Of a stretch of DNA of 64,000 bases, positions 1-42,825 are shown piece after piece. Position 1 is the stretch's first letter. Every line of letters starts with the position of its first letter. The notes under the pieces were generated by a model. The model saw nothing but the letters and a program-made list of their open reading frames with translations. It ran no database searches and was not told where the DNA came from. The position numbers and the translations under genes are program-made. The stretch comes from Bugula neritina (lineage: Eukaryota; Bryozoa; Gymnolaemata; Cheilostomatida; Bugulidae), in contig OZ037766.1 in assembly GCA_964035545.1 (NCBI GenBank), positions 32,061,773 through 32,125,772 on the forward strand, in the 5' to 3' direction.

Positions 1-2091
1 CTTGCAAAAAAGATAGACCACAAAAAGTAAGTCAATAGTTAACAATAAGTCATAGAAAGTTTTAGTAAAAAGTCATTTTTTCAATACTTTGTTTTGCTTC
101 TGAGTATAACCAAGTGGTTGTGGGAAGCAGACATAGAACAAGTGGCTAGTTGAATGAAGTTTTCTCACCACAACCCAGATGGGCTCAAGACTCGCCAGTT
201 TCACTATAGCTTTATCTAGTTTATACTGACTTCAGCACTACACATCTAGAGCGCATGATTTTACCTACTCTACACACTACAACTTTTATCATGTAAGTAC
301 ATCTACACACGTGCATGAAAGTTTGGCACGACAATTTCACACTCTGTAGAAGGCAAATGTGCATACTTTACATCTACACATTTTCTAAACATTGTGGATC
401 TGTTAGTTACCACAAAACAAATCTCTATTCTAGAACACAGCGTACAGCAAACAGTGTTGTCACCATAGCCAGACAACAAAGAGGCAACACACCAACACGT
501 GTCTATCTTTTGATTTCATTAGAGGCTATAGTTGTTTTCTTACTGCCACGTACAGATTATACTTTCTATGACAAGCCAGAACTTCTTAAAGAGTCGGTTT
601 AGTTAAATTTTTTCAGTGACAATTCCTTAGAGTGTAATAGGATATTAAGGTATAGGTGGGAGGGGGGGGGGGGTCTTGGTAGTGCAGGTGGTGTTAGTAA
701 ATGAACAGTTCAAATCTGTTCATGTGTAGATGTAAATTAAATACAACATTTAAATATTAGCTTCTATCTACCACAGTGTAGGGCCGTGTTACTATAATTG
801 GAATAATACTAAATATATAATAGAAACCTTCACTTTCGCTTTCCTCTGTTTCTTCTGTAAATGAATAATCAATATGATTTTAGATAGGGCATGCACAAAC
901 TAGAAAGCACAGGCTAATAAACCAGACCAGACATAGAAAACTTGGTTATGCTGCTGTCAATAAGTAAATAATGCAAAAGGGTATTAACATTTCTGTTTTC
1001 TACTTGTAATTGGAGCTAACAATTTACTTGTCTCAGACTGATTGAATAGAATTAGTCCGACTACTAATCCAGTATTATAAAATTAACTTTTGCAGACAAG
1101 CACTCTAATTAATGACAGAATTGCTAATTAGAGAGGTGGAATAAGTAAATACAGGTAAAATGAGTTGAAATCACCTGATTTCTAGGACAGAAAATGTTAA
1201 TACGTTTGCATTACTTCTACCTTCATTACTTTATATTCCATGCTTTAATGAGACAAAGAGAAAACACACTCAAAACGTTGTCCCTACTATGGTAGGAAAA
1301 ATGTCACACATGGTAGGAAAAGTGTCACACGGGATTGATGTCACAGGACGTTATGCTAGTACACAATGACATATATACATATAAATTACACATAGCTGGT
1401 GTTACTGCTTCTTATTGCACTATTGTCACAGCATTGCTGCTGCTACTGCTACTGCTGCTGCTGCACCAACAAAAATTTTGCCATGCTTTGAAAGCTAAAT
1501 TTTTTATTCGCTTCTTGCTAAACGGGTTGTATGTTACTGCAATAACAAATTACAAACTTATACTTTTTACCAAGACACTTATATTGAAATAATGTAGCCT
1601 GTGAGTTGGACAGTATACTTACAACTCTGGCCATCTCCTTCATACCCCCAATCCAACTGAAAATTGTCCCACGGAGTCTGCTCAATTTGGCTCATATTTG
1701 GCATTCATTCGTAATCCTGACTATTTGAAGTATACTCTTAATGTACTACCCTAGTACACCGACTGAGATATAATACTGATAATACTACTTAATTCTGGCT
1801 ATAAAATACTCATTAGTGCAGTAATAAAGTATCTCAGCAGAAATCAGCTTCTTAGCAAAAGTCTGCTGTGTAAAGCTGCCGGACACATGGAATTCGTGCT
1901 GTTTTGTACCCTTTGAAAGGAACTCATTGACCTACTAATGCAATTCACTGCTTGGAATAATTTACTTGTAATTCCTTTAAATAAATCACACCGATATCAC
2001 TTGCTATTTCAGCTGAATGGGTTATTGCTCCCAACATCAGCAAAAATGAGTAATTATAGTAAATTATTATATAACAAGTTTGGAGGTTTAC
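1..2091. other. AT-rich stretch without a supported gene
   Basis: I see no exon with coding character here. Open frames are short and of low complexity. The stretch contains a G-run near 661-673 and a CTG/CTA triplet tract near 1434-1464. Confidence 0.5.
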
Positions 2092-2257
2092 CTGAATTTG
2101 AAGAACACCAAAGAGAAGCCCCCTCTCCAAATATTCCACCTAATTGACCCGCTGCCGAGTTGTTAAGGTGCTGACCGTAGAACCCACCCTGCTGCTTCCC
2201 CTGACCCCCAGATGCAGCACTTGAAGGTGCAGCTTTAGCTCCCTTTGTGCCTCCCAT
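2092..2257 (-). CDS. Isolated exon candidate, Gly/Ala/Ser/Gln-rich N-terminus
   Basis: On the minus strand an ATG at 2257 opens a 55-codon frame beginning MGGTKGAKAAPSSAASGGQG, then rich in Gly, Gln and Ser, up to a good donor (TCAG|gtaaac) after 2092 in phase 1. The segment is clearly more GC-rich than its surroundings, as are the real exons here. If genuine it is the first coding exon of a gene running leftwards out of the window. I do not recognise the family, and I found no partner exon between 1 and 2091. It lies about 2.9 kb beyond the stop codon of the constant-tail gene, so I treat it as separate. Confidence 0.35.
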
Positions 2258-3930
2258 AGTATGAGTAGCATTAGTGTTCAGCTAAGTGTCTGATGAAATC
2301 ATCTAACTAAGGTTGTGCTAAAGTAGTATGTTGAAGTCTGGAAACTAAAGTCACTGCTCCAGTCACTGCTCAAGTCACTGCTAGGCTCAATGCTAGAGTT
2401 ACATTTGAAGTTGCGTCTAAGGTCATCTACTGAGGTCGTCTAATAACTCAACTGCTAAACCCAACTGCTAAACCCAACTGCTAAAGTCAACTGCTAAACT
2501 GCACAATGCTCTCAATTGCTTGCTACGCACCTTGCTGTTAACCAAACTCTTAGAAATGCATGTTTGTATTGTGCAGTATGTTTATAATACTGCAATATAT
2601 ATACTATCTTCTAACGTAAAAGAATTTACCTGCAGCGTATATCTATACTCTGAATGAGCTACTTAGATATACTAAATGAGTGGAAGTACTAGTACAGCTT
2701 ATAAACAGCAAATGGTGCCACTTTAAAGAATGGTTCTATTAATAGTAACTAAAGAAGTATCAGGAATAGAAACGTGGTATATATTTTGAAATGTTTAGCA
2801 TTTCATTTGAAAATAATTCATAACAAGTATAGGAATACCCATAATAATAATAATAACAAGTTGCTACTAAGTGTTGTTGATTTGTTCACGATTTATTTAG
2901 ATTCTTCAGTTGTCATGAAAAGTTTTCAACTTGTTAAAAAAGGCCACAGAGCAAGATTATATTTGTATTTTAGTGTTTTCTATTATTTAGTGTGCAGATA
3001 TGGAAATCAACTGCCAGATGTAGAAAACGTGTTGCATGCAAATAGCTTCATTAAGTTACAACACAATGTATACAGATGCTTGTGGATATCTGAACAGGCA
3101 TCTATCATTGTGTGTATGATTATAATAAATAAGAATGGTGAGGGAGCCTCTACCCTTATCGCTCTACCCTGCATTACCCCTTTCTCCTACCCATACCCCT
3201 ATACATCTCCCCTCCTACACTATTACACCCCTCTCTCTGGCAGCAATAAAGGCAGCCATACACTAGATTAGGCAGAACTGCACTAACTGACTGAAGTGTA
3301 AATAATTAGAGCACTAATTCACTTGTATTCTCATCTCCTCAAGTTGCATCAAACATGGCTGATGCAAAGAATGGACGGCCAAACATTTGTGATATTTTAG
3401 CAAATAAAACACATGAAATATATTTTTTTTCAGAAAATTAAAGTATAACATAGAATTATAGCAACTAAATAAATTGCCAGAGCTCTACACTTGTATATAA
3501 AGGCTCGCCCTTGCCTCTTTTATAAGTAAGTATTATGTAAGTACGTAAGTAAGTGTGTAATAGTCACTATATAAGTATTTTAAGCATTATAAATACTTTC
3601 CACATCATAAACTGTATTATTGCAAATTACAAACTTTTTTATTAAAATTAACTTTGCCGAAACGTTGATAGAATAGAAATTTAACCACTGTGTACACACT
3701 ATTTAGCCTGTATACCAGAGATAAGGTTTACTCACTGTAATATGCCCCCATCTTTATTTTCACTGTAGTGGTACTAAGTCCATGGTTAGAATACTGTAGC
3801 TACAACAGTGCTCTTGTAAAGCCTTCCTTAGGCAGAATAACTCTTCGAAATACAAACTGCATGTTTTTGAAATTTAGGCCAGTTATTACACAGCTTCTGG
3901 AGTTTATGTAAATCCTGGCTAAACCTACAC

Positions 3931-3989
3931 ACCTGTAGAGTATAACTAGGAGTTTACCTGTAGAGTATAACCAGGAGTTTACCTGTAGA
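3931..3989. repeat. 25-bp tandem duplication
   Basis: Two full copies and a partial third of a 25-bp unit beginning acctgtagagtataac. The two full copies differ at one base (taactagg versus taaccagg). Confidence 0.8.
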
Positions 3990-4256
3990 CACTGAGTTTT
4001 ATAATATAGTTTATCTATAACCAGTAAGTACCCTTTACATCAATAGAAACATGTATAAACACTTGATCTAGTGATCGTGTAGAGTACAATAATATGTTAA
4101 TATTATTCATGTAATTTTATATACATTCTGATTATGAAGGGCACTGTTACGGATATTTTAAGTAGTCTTATGTGCTTGACTGTAGCAGCTTATCGACTTT
4201 TTAGTTGGGAAAGACAAAATGCCAGTAATTACTGTAACCAATAACTGCTTATTGTA

Positions 4257-4352
4257 ACAGATGTATTATGCTTACTGTAAAAAATATATGCTTACTGTAA
4301 CAGATATATGCTTACTGTAACAGATATCTGCTTATTGTAACAAATATACGCT
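4257..4352. repeat. Degenerate ~22-bp tandem repeat (tgcttactgtaacagatata)
   Basis: About four imperfect copies, differing by substitutions in the TGTAACAGATATA part. Confidence 0.7.
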
Positions 4353-4674
4353 TACTGCAACTTACGTGTATATGCAAACTAGTCAGTAGATGGAGAAAAA
4401 GTTGATGTAAGACTTGACTAAGTACCTGTCTATTTTCACTTATAAATACTGAATTATAGTTTAATCTCTTAATTGACTATTGGGACAAAGTTTATTAATA
4501 TTTTAATATGACAAAATAAACTAGCAGCGGCAGCAGCAGTAGTGAAGGCAGCGGCAGCAACAGGCTACAGCTAGACATTATGGTAACACAATGTAACAGA
4601 TTAAAGCAAACAAAGATGTTGTTAAAAAAGGAAACGGCAACATTAATTAGGCTAGACCTTCAGAGATATAAGTT

Positions 4675-4755
4675 AGACCTGGGGGATATATAAGTAAGAC
4701 CTGGGGGATATATAAGTAAGACCTGGGGGATATATAAGTAAGTCCTGGGGAGATA
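4675..4755. repeat. 22-bp tandem repeat (agacctgggggatatataag)
   Basis: Three nearly perfect 22-bp copies followed by a diverged fourth. It lies downstream of the constant-tail gene. Confidence 0.85.
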
Positions 4756-5079
4756 CATGTATAAGAAAGAGCAAAAGAGCACAATGACACCCAAAGGCAT
4801 TTATAGCTCAGCATAATGCATATTAGAGCATGAATTTTATTACATAAATAGCAAGGTAGGTTTAGAGGAAATAATACAGATTGTTAAGGAAACTTTAGCT
4901 GAACTGAAGAAAAGCGATGATACCTGCACCGTGAGCTGCAAAACAGTTCAATAACTCCATGTGTTACCCGAAACTAGCCAACTTATAATGTAAATATGCA
5001 GTATAGGCCAACAATTATCTGTATTTATCGACTTAACTATTTTTCCACAAAAGTAAGTTGCTAATTTTGGTTATATTCA

Positions 5080-5085
5080 TTTATT
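5080..5085 (-). terminator. Canonical AATAAA polyadenylation signal of the constant-tail gene
   Basis: AATAAA on the minus strand lies about 80 bases past the TAA at 5168-5166. That gives a short 3' UTR and supports 5284-5166 as the terminal exon. Confidence 0.6.
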
Positions 5086-5165
5086 TTTATAGCACAAAAA
5101 ATTCAAATAATCCCTAACTTTAAGTAATTGTTTGTGTGTGAATAATTTTGATATAGTAACTTCAT

Positions 5166-35423
<30,258 letters not shown>

Positions 35424-36671
35424 AAAGTCACTAAACCGGGTAAATCTCTTAGCAGCCACCAAATAGAGAAGTTTGATATATTGTCACGCTGAACAACTTC
35501 TGCAGTTAGTCCCTTGCTCGAGTTGTGATGTCACAGAGCAGCACGTCACAAACTAAGAAGTGGGTGACTCAAAGACAAGTTCCACCAGCAATCAGCTTGT
35601 ATCACTCTTAACTTAAATTGAGACTTTTAAGTTATACTGAATGCAGAAGTTATGAAGAAATCGAGTAACGCAGCTACATTACAAGATCTGAATAAAGTGC
35701 CATGTGAGTGACACTAAGAGAGTAGTGAGTTATAGAGTAGTTAGTGACACTAAGAGAGCAGTGAGTTAGAGAGTAGTTAGTGACACTAGAAAGGCAGTGA
35801 GTTAGAGAGTAGTTAGTGACACTAGGAGAGCAGTGAGTTAGAGAGTAGTTAGTGACACTAGGAGAGCAGTGAGTTATAGAGTAGTTAGTGACACTAGAAA
35901 GGCAGTGAGTTATAGAATGGAGTAGTAAAAGATGCCAAGAAAATTAAAGGGTGTTTTAATCAATCTAAAGTAGCATCTGATATATCAACCATCATGATAA
36001 TTAGTAGAATCAATGTAACATGAGATATTTATAAGTGTTGGACATTTATTGATATGGTGAGACAAAGCTGCAAGTGCTTGCAAGTGCTGGCAAGTGCTTG
36101 CATCTAGCATCTCAAAGCCATTTAGATAACCAAACTATGGTGACAATTGATACAAAGAGCCAAGTATTATGAAAAACCCATTTATTTGACCCAATAAAAG
36201 TACAGAAATGACATCAGACTTGCACTGCTATTACATAACCAGCACCAGTTCATCAGAATGCCAGAATTACATAATATACAAAAGTACTTCAAATAAAACT
36301 AAATGCATTATAAAACAGTTACATAGTTGAAATAACTAGCTTCAATGTCTTACGAACTTAACATTCAGTTTGAGAAACTGTGTAAACTCGGCCAGTAAAA
36401 ACTCTTTGAAAATAATAAATGATGATGTTTTGGATGATATTGAAAAGTAGCTTCTATTTTTACGAGTCAAATTAACTCATATTCAAAAATAATCTACAAT
36501 ATCACGGAAGAAAAAGATAATTTGTAGATTTACAATACTTTTGCCTTTAACAAACAATTTGACTAAAAAAATGAAAACATATAAATGCTTAAAAGTGAAT
36601 TGTAATACAAAAACTGAGAAATATACAAGTAAATTTGCAGTAGTGGTAGAGCCCTAGTCAACTGGAGCTGG
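35424..36671. other. Intergenic stretch between variable exon A and the unknown gene
   Basis: No supported exon. It should contain the promoter region of variable exon A and the 3' UTR of the gene ending at 36672. A minisatellite occupies 35703-35917. Confidence 0.5.
35703..35917. repeat. ~36-bp minisatellite (agtgagttagagagtagtta)
   Basis: Six tandem copies of a roughly 36-bp unit; variation is concentrated at cactaagagagcag versus cactagaaaggcag. Confidence 0.9.
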
Positions 36672-38843
36672 TTAGCTCTTCTCCTTTACCGCCTTCACAA
36701 ACAGACCCCACTGCTCATTTTTCATCTCACTGACGGACAAACCTTCGTTCTCTAAAAGAGTTTTGATGTGAGACTGGAAGATCCTCAACTGATCCTCGCC
36801 ACAGCCCTGTAACACCAGCACTGATAGTGACACACCTTGAAGGGTGACAAGCCAACCATTGTTCTTGTGGAAAAGAGGATAACTCCTACTATGTGGGATA
36901 ATTTGAAGTAGGCCTTGTGGAATAGAATGCATGCATGAAGAGATAACTCTCAATGAATTTTCTAAAAACTTCAACTATATACAAATTTGGACATTTAAAT
37001 CCCATTTCTCTAAGCAAAGAAATGCTAAGTCTAACCACACCCCCAGCAGTAGTATAACCACACCCCCAGCAGTAAAGTATAACCACACCCCCAGCAATAA
37101 AGTATAACCACACCCCCAGCAATAAAGTATAACCACACCCCCAGCAGTAAAGTCTAACCACACCCCCAGCAATAAAGTATAACCACACCCCCAGCAGTAA
37201 AGTCTAACCACACCCCCAGCAGTAAAGTCTAACCACACCCCCAGCAGTAAAGTATAACCACACCCACAGCATGAGTATAACCACACCCCCAGTGAGTAAA
37301 AAGGAGACTATCTGCAGTACACTTGCATCAGTGGACAATATACATGTGATGGATTCTGACAGAGTGGAGACAAACCTTAGGTTTAACTTGAACATTTACT
37401 CTATCAACCTGCCGGGCCTTGTTCTTTATACCAGTAACCTTGACCTTCAAGTAATACAAGACTCCAACTTATACAGGAAATAGAATATCATATAACAATA
37501 TGGCATATTCAATTACAGAATATAATCAACAGAAAAAGCAATCTTACACATCTTCTGACTGCATAATAATAACTTTACAGTATAATAACACACAACACAG
37601 CAGAGTTTTGAAACATTGCTTTGAATCACAGAAAAGCAACTTATAAAAATTAGAAAAAGTTTACAAGTAAGGAATGTAAAAATAGACTAATTGCTTCCCC
37701 AAAACTAACGATGTCCATGATGTAGTAAATTATTGCATATGAAACAGACACACATAAAACAGACGTATAAAAGGCTAGTGTGCGCTAACCTGGAGATCTG
37801 CTTGGCCAATCTTTGGTGACAGAGTAAACGTGCTTTCTTTCATCTTCTTTTGAAGAACTTTCACGATTTGTTCACCACTACCATTAGTCTCATCAGTCTG
37901 TACTATTTCTCTATAATTTAAACTCAGGATGTGAACTATTCGGTATGATATCTTCCATAAGAAAGAAATTAATGCAATAATTGACACCATAAAACAATTT
38001 TGCAGAAAATGTTAAACTACTAAATGTGTTTGGAAATTGTCTCTACTTGATAACAGCTTATTATTGTACAATAGCTTCTAGTTATTAATGAGAATTGCAT
38101 TGTTTTGAAAGACTGTTGAAATACAAGTAAAAATAGCCCTTGATTTTGTCCTTCAACAGGTTTCAGGCTATAACCTTCTGACCTCTGTACTCACTTATTT
38201 GGGAATTCTTTGGCTATATAATGTTCCATGTCTTTAAAAGGTAAACTGATGAGGTGTCTGTTAAGATGGTCATGTACAGCTATGATATTATTTGCATCGA
38301 GCATGCTATACGCTGCCGCCTCAAGATCAGCATCACTATTGGCAGCATTTTTAGACTTCCCAAATTTACTTTTTCTAAAATGAAACAATGAATGAATTTA
38401 GAGAACATCAACTGTGAAGTAAAAGCTGTAGCCAAGAGATACAAGGTTTTGACCGAATTGCTTAAAGCCTTAAACCATGCATGCTCAAAATATAATCCAA
38501 AATTCTAAAAGAGTAGCTAGAAAAAATTACTTTTCCTAAACACCATATAGAACAGAAAAGCTTTTCAAAGCTATGTAAAGAGAAACTATTGAAAATTAGG
38601 TAAAGAGAATGGGGAATCCCTTTCGTCAGATGCAACAAGTCATATAAAAAGCTGATTGGACCAGAAATAAAGTCACTTACTTTTTAATTTTAGGAGGTTT
38701 ATAAGGTTGCTTTGAGTAAAGAACACTCAGCTGCAGCTGTGGGCTTGCCATCGCTGGTGAACTTTGGAGTCGTGTGTGCCTCAACAATTGAGCGGCACAA
38801 CGCAAACAGCGATCCATTGGGCTGCCACACAGCTGATTTGAGA
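36672..38843 (-). CDS. Unrecognised five-exon protein-coding gene
   Basis: Exons (minus): 38843-38681, 38374-38195, 37910-37790, 37444-37376, 36974-36672 (stop TAA). Phases 2,2,0,0 keep one frame throughout. Recognisable stretches are YKPPKIKKKSKFGKSK, DADLEAAAYSMLDANNIIAV, HDHLNRHLISLPFKDMEHYI, VKVTGIKNKARQVDRVNVQV and LFHKNNGWLVTLQGVSLSVL; it ends NEQWGLFVKAVKEKS. It looks like a soluble protein without membrane segments or signal peptide, roughly 200-250 residues, with a basic linker near the N-terminus. The first exon can start at ATG 38817, or be internal, since a good acceptor (caattttag) precedes 38843. Oddity: a different frame of that exon (LKSAVWQPNGSLFALCRSIV through AAAECSLLKATL to a stop at 38699) looks more protein-like than the frame the junctions require. 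The last exon's acceptor is also uncertain. I do not recognise the family. Confidence 0.5.
37028..37292. repeat. 25-bp C-rich minisatellite (aaccacacccccagcagtaa)
   Basis: About ten 25-bp copies within the last intron of the unrecognised gene. On the minus (transcribed) strand each contributes a GGGGGTGTGG block. Repetitive Gly-Val-Trp open frames here are artefacts. Confidence 0.95.
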
Positions 38844-41301
38844 CTAAAATTGAAGGAAATATTACTTCAAGAAAAAATAACTGGGAAATGCTAAGATATT
38901 AGCAACAGAATTTTTTTGCATGTATTATAAGCTTATAATGAAGAAACCAAATCAATTATTTGGTTTTGAAAAACCAAGCATGGTAAAAATATTTAAATTA
39001 TGTAATATTTGAATGGTACTAACTAACAACCTAGTATTTAACTTATAAATAGAAGAGTTAAAAAAAGTGTTTGTTTGTTCAATGCTGTGGTAATGCTATA
39101 AAATTATCTAAACATTTTCACCCTTTACTGCTATGAATGTAAAATTATTTTGGGAGGCCTTTAAAAAAACAGGATAGTGAATATGACAAACTTTCACTTT
39201 GATCAGATAAAATAGATTTGTGACTTTAGCAGCTTCATAATGTGCTCTGTGCTAACACTGCAACATCCAGTGCTGTTTTTGAAATTGGCATTACTGATAA
39301 TTGATTGAGTTTGATTGATAATCATCATAAATATTGAACTTCTTATCAATACCATATTTGATATTGTTAATAACTACTTTAATTGTAATTATCAATTCAA
39401 ATTGAAGTTAATAGTTATATCCTGATATTTAACAATAAAATTAAATATAAAATAATCATAATGTCAATGATAATGAATGTTTAATTTTAAAAATAGATTG
39501 CAGTTGTAATACTTAAGTAATAGACATAGTCAATGTCATATTCCTAGTAATAGCTAGAGCCAGTCTTGCAGTTGCTGACTATTACTGTACTAGTGCACTG
39601 TGTAGTAGATCAAACTAGAGTAAAACTGAAACTTAAAAGTGAAAGTAAAACTAAAACTAAAAGTAAAAGTAAAAGTAAATTAATAGAACAAAAAAGTAAA
39701 TCAAAATGTGTTGAGCTAATACTTTACTAATAGTAACACTTAGAGTAATAGTAGTAATACTAATAGTAGTGTAGCTAACTTAAACTAGGTATTGCAACTA
39801 AAATCGCTTTAAAATATATAAGAAAGTGACCAATACTTTAATAATAAGCAAGATTATAATGATTATCTTAATGATAATAATAATCAGAACACAAATTTCA
39901 TGTTGACAGAAACAGGTGATAAATGGAAACAGAAATGTATGTTATAATAGCTTCAAATTGATATTTCAGGTTTCAGGACATTCTTAAACACCCCGCACTG
40001 CCTTTTGCTTTGCGTGCAGCCAAAGACTTTCTGTCGCGAGACCAAGGTCAAAAGTCACTACTTACAAACCGATTTTTTCTACTTTGTGGAGTTGTCCCAT
40101 CTCTCTCTTTCTTATGAAGCACATGGCTTCAATATGAATTAGGTTTTAGAATACTGTCGTTATTGTGATCATTACAGTAGTTGCACTCATTATTATGTGT
40201 GTTATGTGATACTCTGTACTGGTTCTGAGAACTCAACTCTCCTGTCTTGATCTCTTTGTAGCTCCTTTGTGAACTTGATAAAATACGTAGTCATTAGTTC
40301 TTCATACCGATCATATATGCATATTATAATAAATAATGAGTATAGCCTGTCAAAACAGCTTGGTAACTTACGTTGCTCTACCTAGCCTTTAGAAAAGCAT
40401 TATTAAGAGCTCAACCTTTTTAGTTCAAACTGATATAATGTCTATTTGCTGCTTGCTTTATTTTCAAATTGTATTATTTTGTTTGTTTAAAACTATAATC
40501 CGCTGATGATATTTAATAAAATTAGCTTTTATTTTAATGTCCATGGCCTAAGCAATATCTTTGATTAGTGTTGTACCTATGTCCCTAGGATATCGAAGGT
40601 TGGGAGGTGAAAGAGTATCACCGTATGTCATTCACTCCCTGACACCGTTCTCAAGCTAAAGACCACTGCACTGCACTGCAACTGCAACAGCAACTGCACT
40701 GCAAAAGAATGCCAAAATCTGTGCAGACTAGGCCTATGCATTACGCTTTCTGCTGTTTTACTAGTCCATCATTCATTATGCTAGGCTTAGTGTAGACCTG
40801 TACTTGTTATGAACTGAAGTTTTTGGCTTTACTAAATTGATATACACTAACTAGGCATTTACAAAATAAAAAGCTTTCAATCAACAGATATCTTGCATTC
40901 TTTCAAATAGAAGTTTCCCTTTGGAATAAAGTTGAATATTCAAATCAAGCCTGACATCTTTAGATAATTATTATATTAACAATGTCTATTTTTAGTGCAT
41001 TAGAATAATAGGCACCAAGAGAGCTAACAGTGAGAACGCAACTTCTTACTATGTAACTTTATTTTTAATAGTAAAATTCATGAAACTTGGAAGCCAGATG
41101 AATTTATGTCTCTATTTATACTATTTGGTTAATATGAAAAAATAATGTAATACACATTATATGTTATGACAATCTTCAAACGGTAGCGATATTAGCATAT
41201 GATGTATATATATAAATATAACTAAAAAAATTCATTTATCTACTATTTAGCCCTATAAATATATAACATACTTTAATGAAAGATTCATGGTATAAAAAGA
41301 A
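38844..41301. other. Intergenic stretch between the unknown gene and the SLC6 gene
   Basis: No supported exon. A hexamer-like AAAGTA/AAACTA tract lies near 39620-39680. A GC-richer island at about 39985-40060 has no consistent reading frame. Upstream exons of the unknown gene could lie here, but I could not define any. Confidence 0.4.
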
Positions 41302-42745
41302 TTAAAAGGAAAGCATAGTGATTTTAGCGTTAGATTGCGTATAAGCAACATTGTCCTCCCCTTCCAGATCTTTCCTTACAGCGTGATTGGTTATTGCTGG
41401 AGACTTCTCTCCATATCTCTCTTGTGAAGACATCCACTTTTCACTGGGTTGAGTTAGCCGTCCTATCCTCTGAAATAAAAGATGTTCAACACTCTTATTA
41501 GCTTCAAGATTTCTGCCAGCTGCATTATTTATGTCACGCCCCTGATCAATATAGCACAAGTTAAGGGCCAAATATGTAGGCTTTCAGATAGTCTATTTAT
41601 AAATCTAGTTTTGTACTCTAGTTTTTTCTCTTGAGAACTTTAGACTTTGGGGCTAAAAACCCCATCAAGCAATTGTGGTTTGAGAAATAATAAAGTGATC
41701 AGCCCAACTAATATATAAACTAGAAAATTCATCTTAGCAATAAGCAAACATATCTTTATTATGGGCTTATTATAGTACGTATTATAATTTAAGTTACTGA
41801 AATACTTCATACAACACCAAAAAAATGTCTGGTTAATTTTATATAAATAACAAATTTTGAAATGTTTTTATAGGCCCAAAGACTAAATCTATTACATTCA
41901 ACTTATAGTTGTATGTAAACTTTCCATTTCTCATTTGAGAGCTATAAGGCTTTCAATAAGATTCTTTGGTATTTATACAATAGAAGCTTCAGTGATAAAG
42001 CCAGAAGCACTCACCCGAAATAAGCTTTCTCCAGTGTTGGGGTAGCACATCTTATCATATATAATCACCAACACAGAGTACACTGGGATTAAGATTATAG
42101 GAATTAGGGCTACAATCCAGCCAATCGCCTGAGCCCATTTAGGAAGTACATAACTCCCATAACTCAAATCACTCGTGTCAATGAAATTGAATATGACTAT
42201 GGCCTAGAAAAATAAATTACAATAAATATAATATTCAAATGAATATATACAATATACAAATCACATATTGTATTGTACATTTTTGTTATAATAGATATCA
42301 GTATATGATATATACTATATGTGGCAGTATATAAAATAAATAATAATATATAATTATTTATAGAGTATCTAATACATGCAGCAATAGTATTATATTATTG
42401 ATCTATAAGCAACATGACATTTTGGAATAATGTCAACAGCTACTAACATACAAACATTTTTCTTATTTGGTATTTTGAAGCCTACATGTCTCTATATATA
42501 AAGTTCCATAATAAACACAGTCAATTAATTAGCAAACTATAAATAGTAGAAAAAGAGACCAGCTGTCCTTTATAGCTGAGGCTTTCATGAAAACTCAAAG
42601 TATTTAATTGAACTCACTAGCAGTAGAAGAGGTGTAATGACTTTCCACAGAATTCTGAAATACCACCAACCAAACTTATTAAACTTCCAGCCCAACATCT
42701 CCTCCACATTATCCAATATTCTTTCAGCACCTGGTAATTAGTATA

Positions 42746-42825
<80 letters not shown>

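Larger units (their letters stand above)
2258..5079. other. Intergenic AT-rich stretch with short tandem repeats
   Basis: No supported gene. A 165-codon plus-strand open frame (2774-3271) has low-complexity, AT-driven composition and no recognisable domain, so I did not call it. Short degenerate ACTGCTAAA-type repeats occur near 2340-2520; three clearer tandem repeats are listed separately. Confidence 0.5.

Noticed and set aside
2774-3271. 165-codon plus-strand frame
   Set aside because: Low-complexity, AT-driven composition, no domain, no splice context or neighbouring exon.
39982-40060. GC-rich island that might be a structured RNA or SINE remnant
   Set aside because: No reading frame, no recognisable tRNA-like boxes and no repeat boundaries that I could define by eye.
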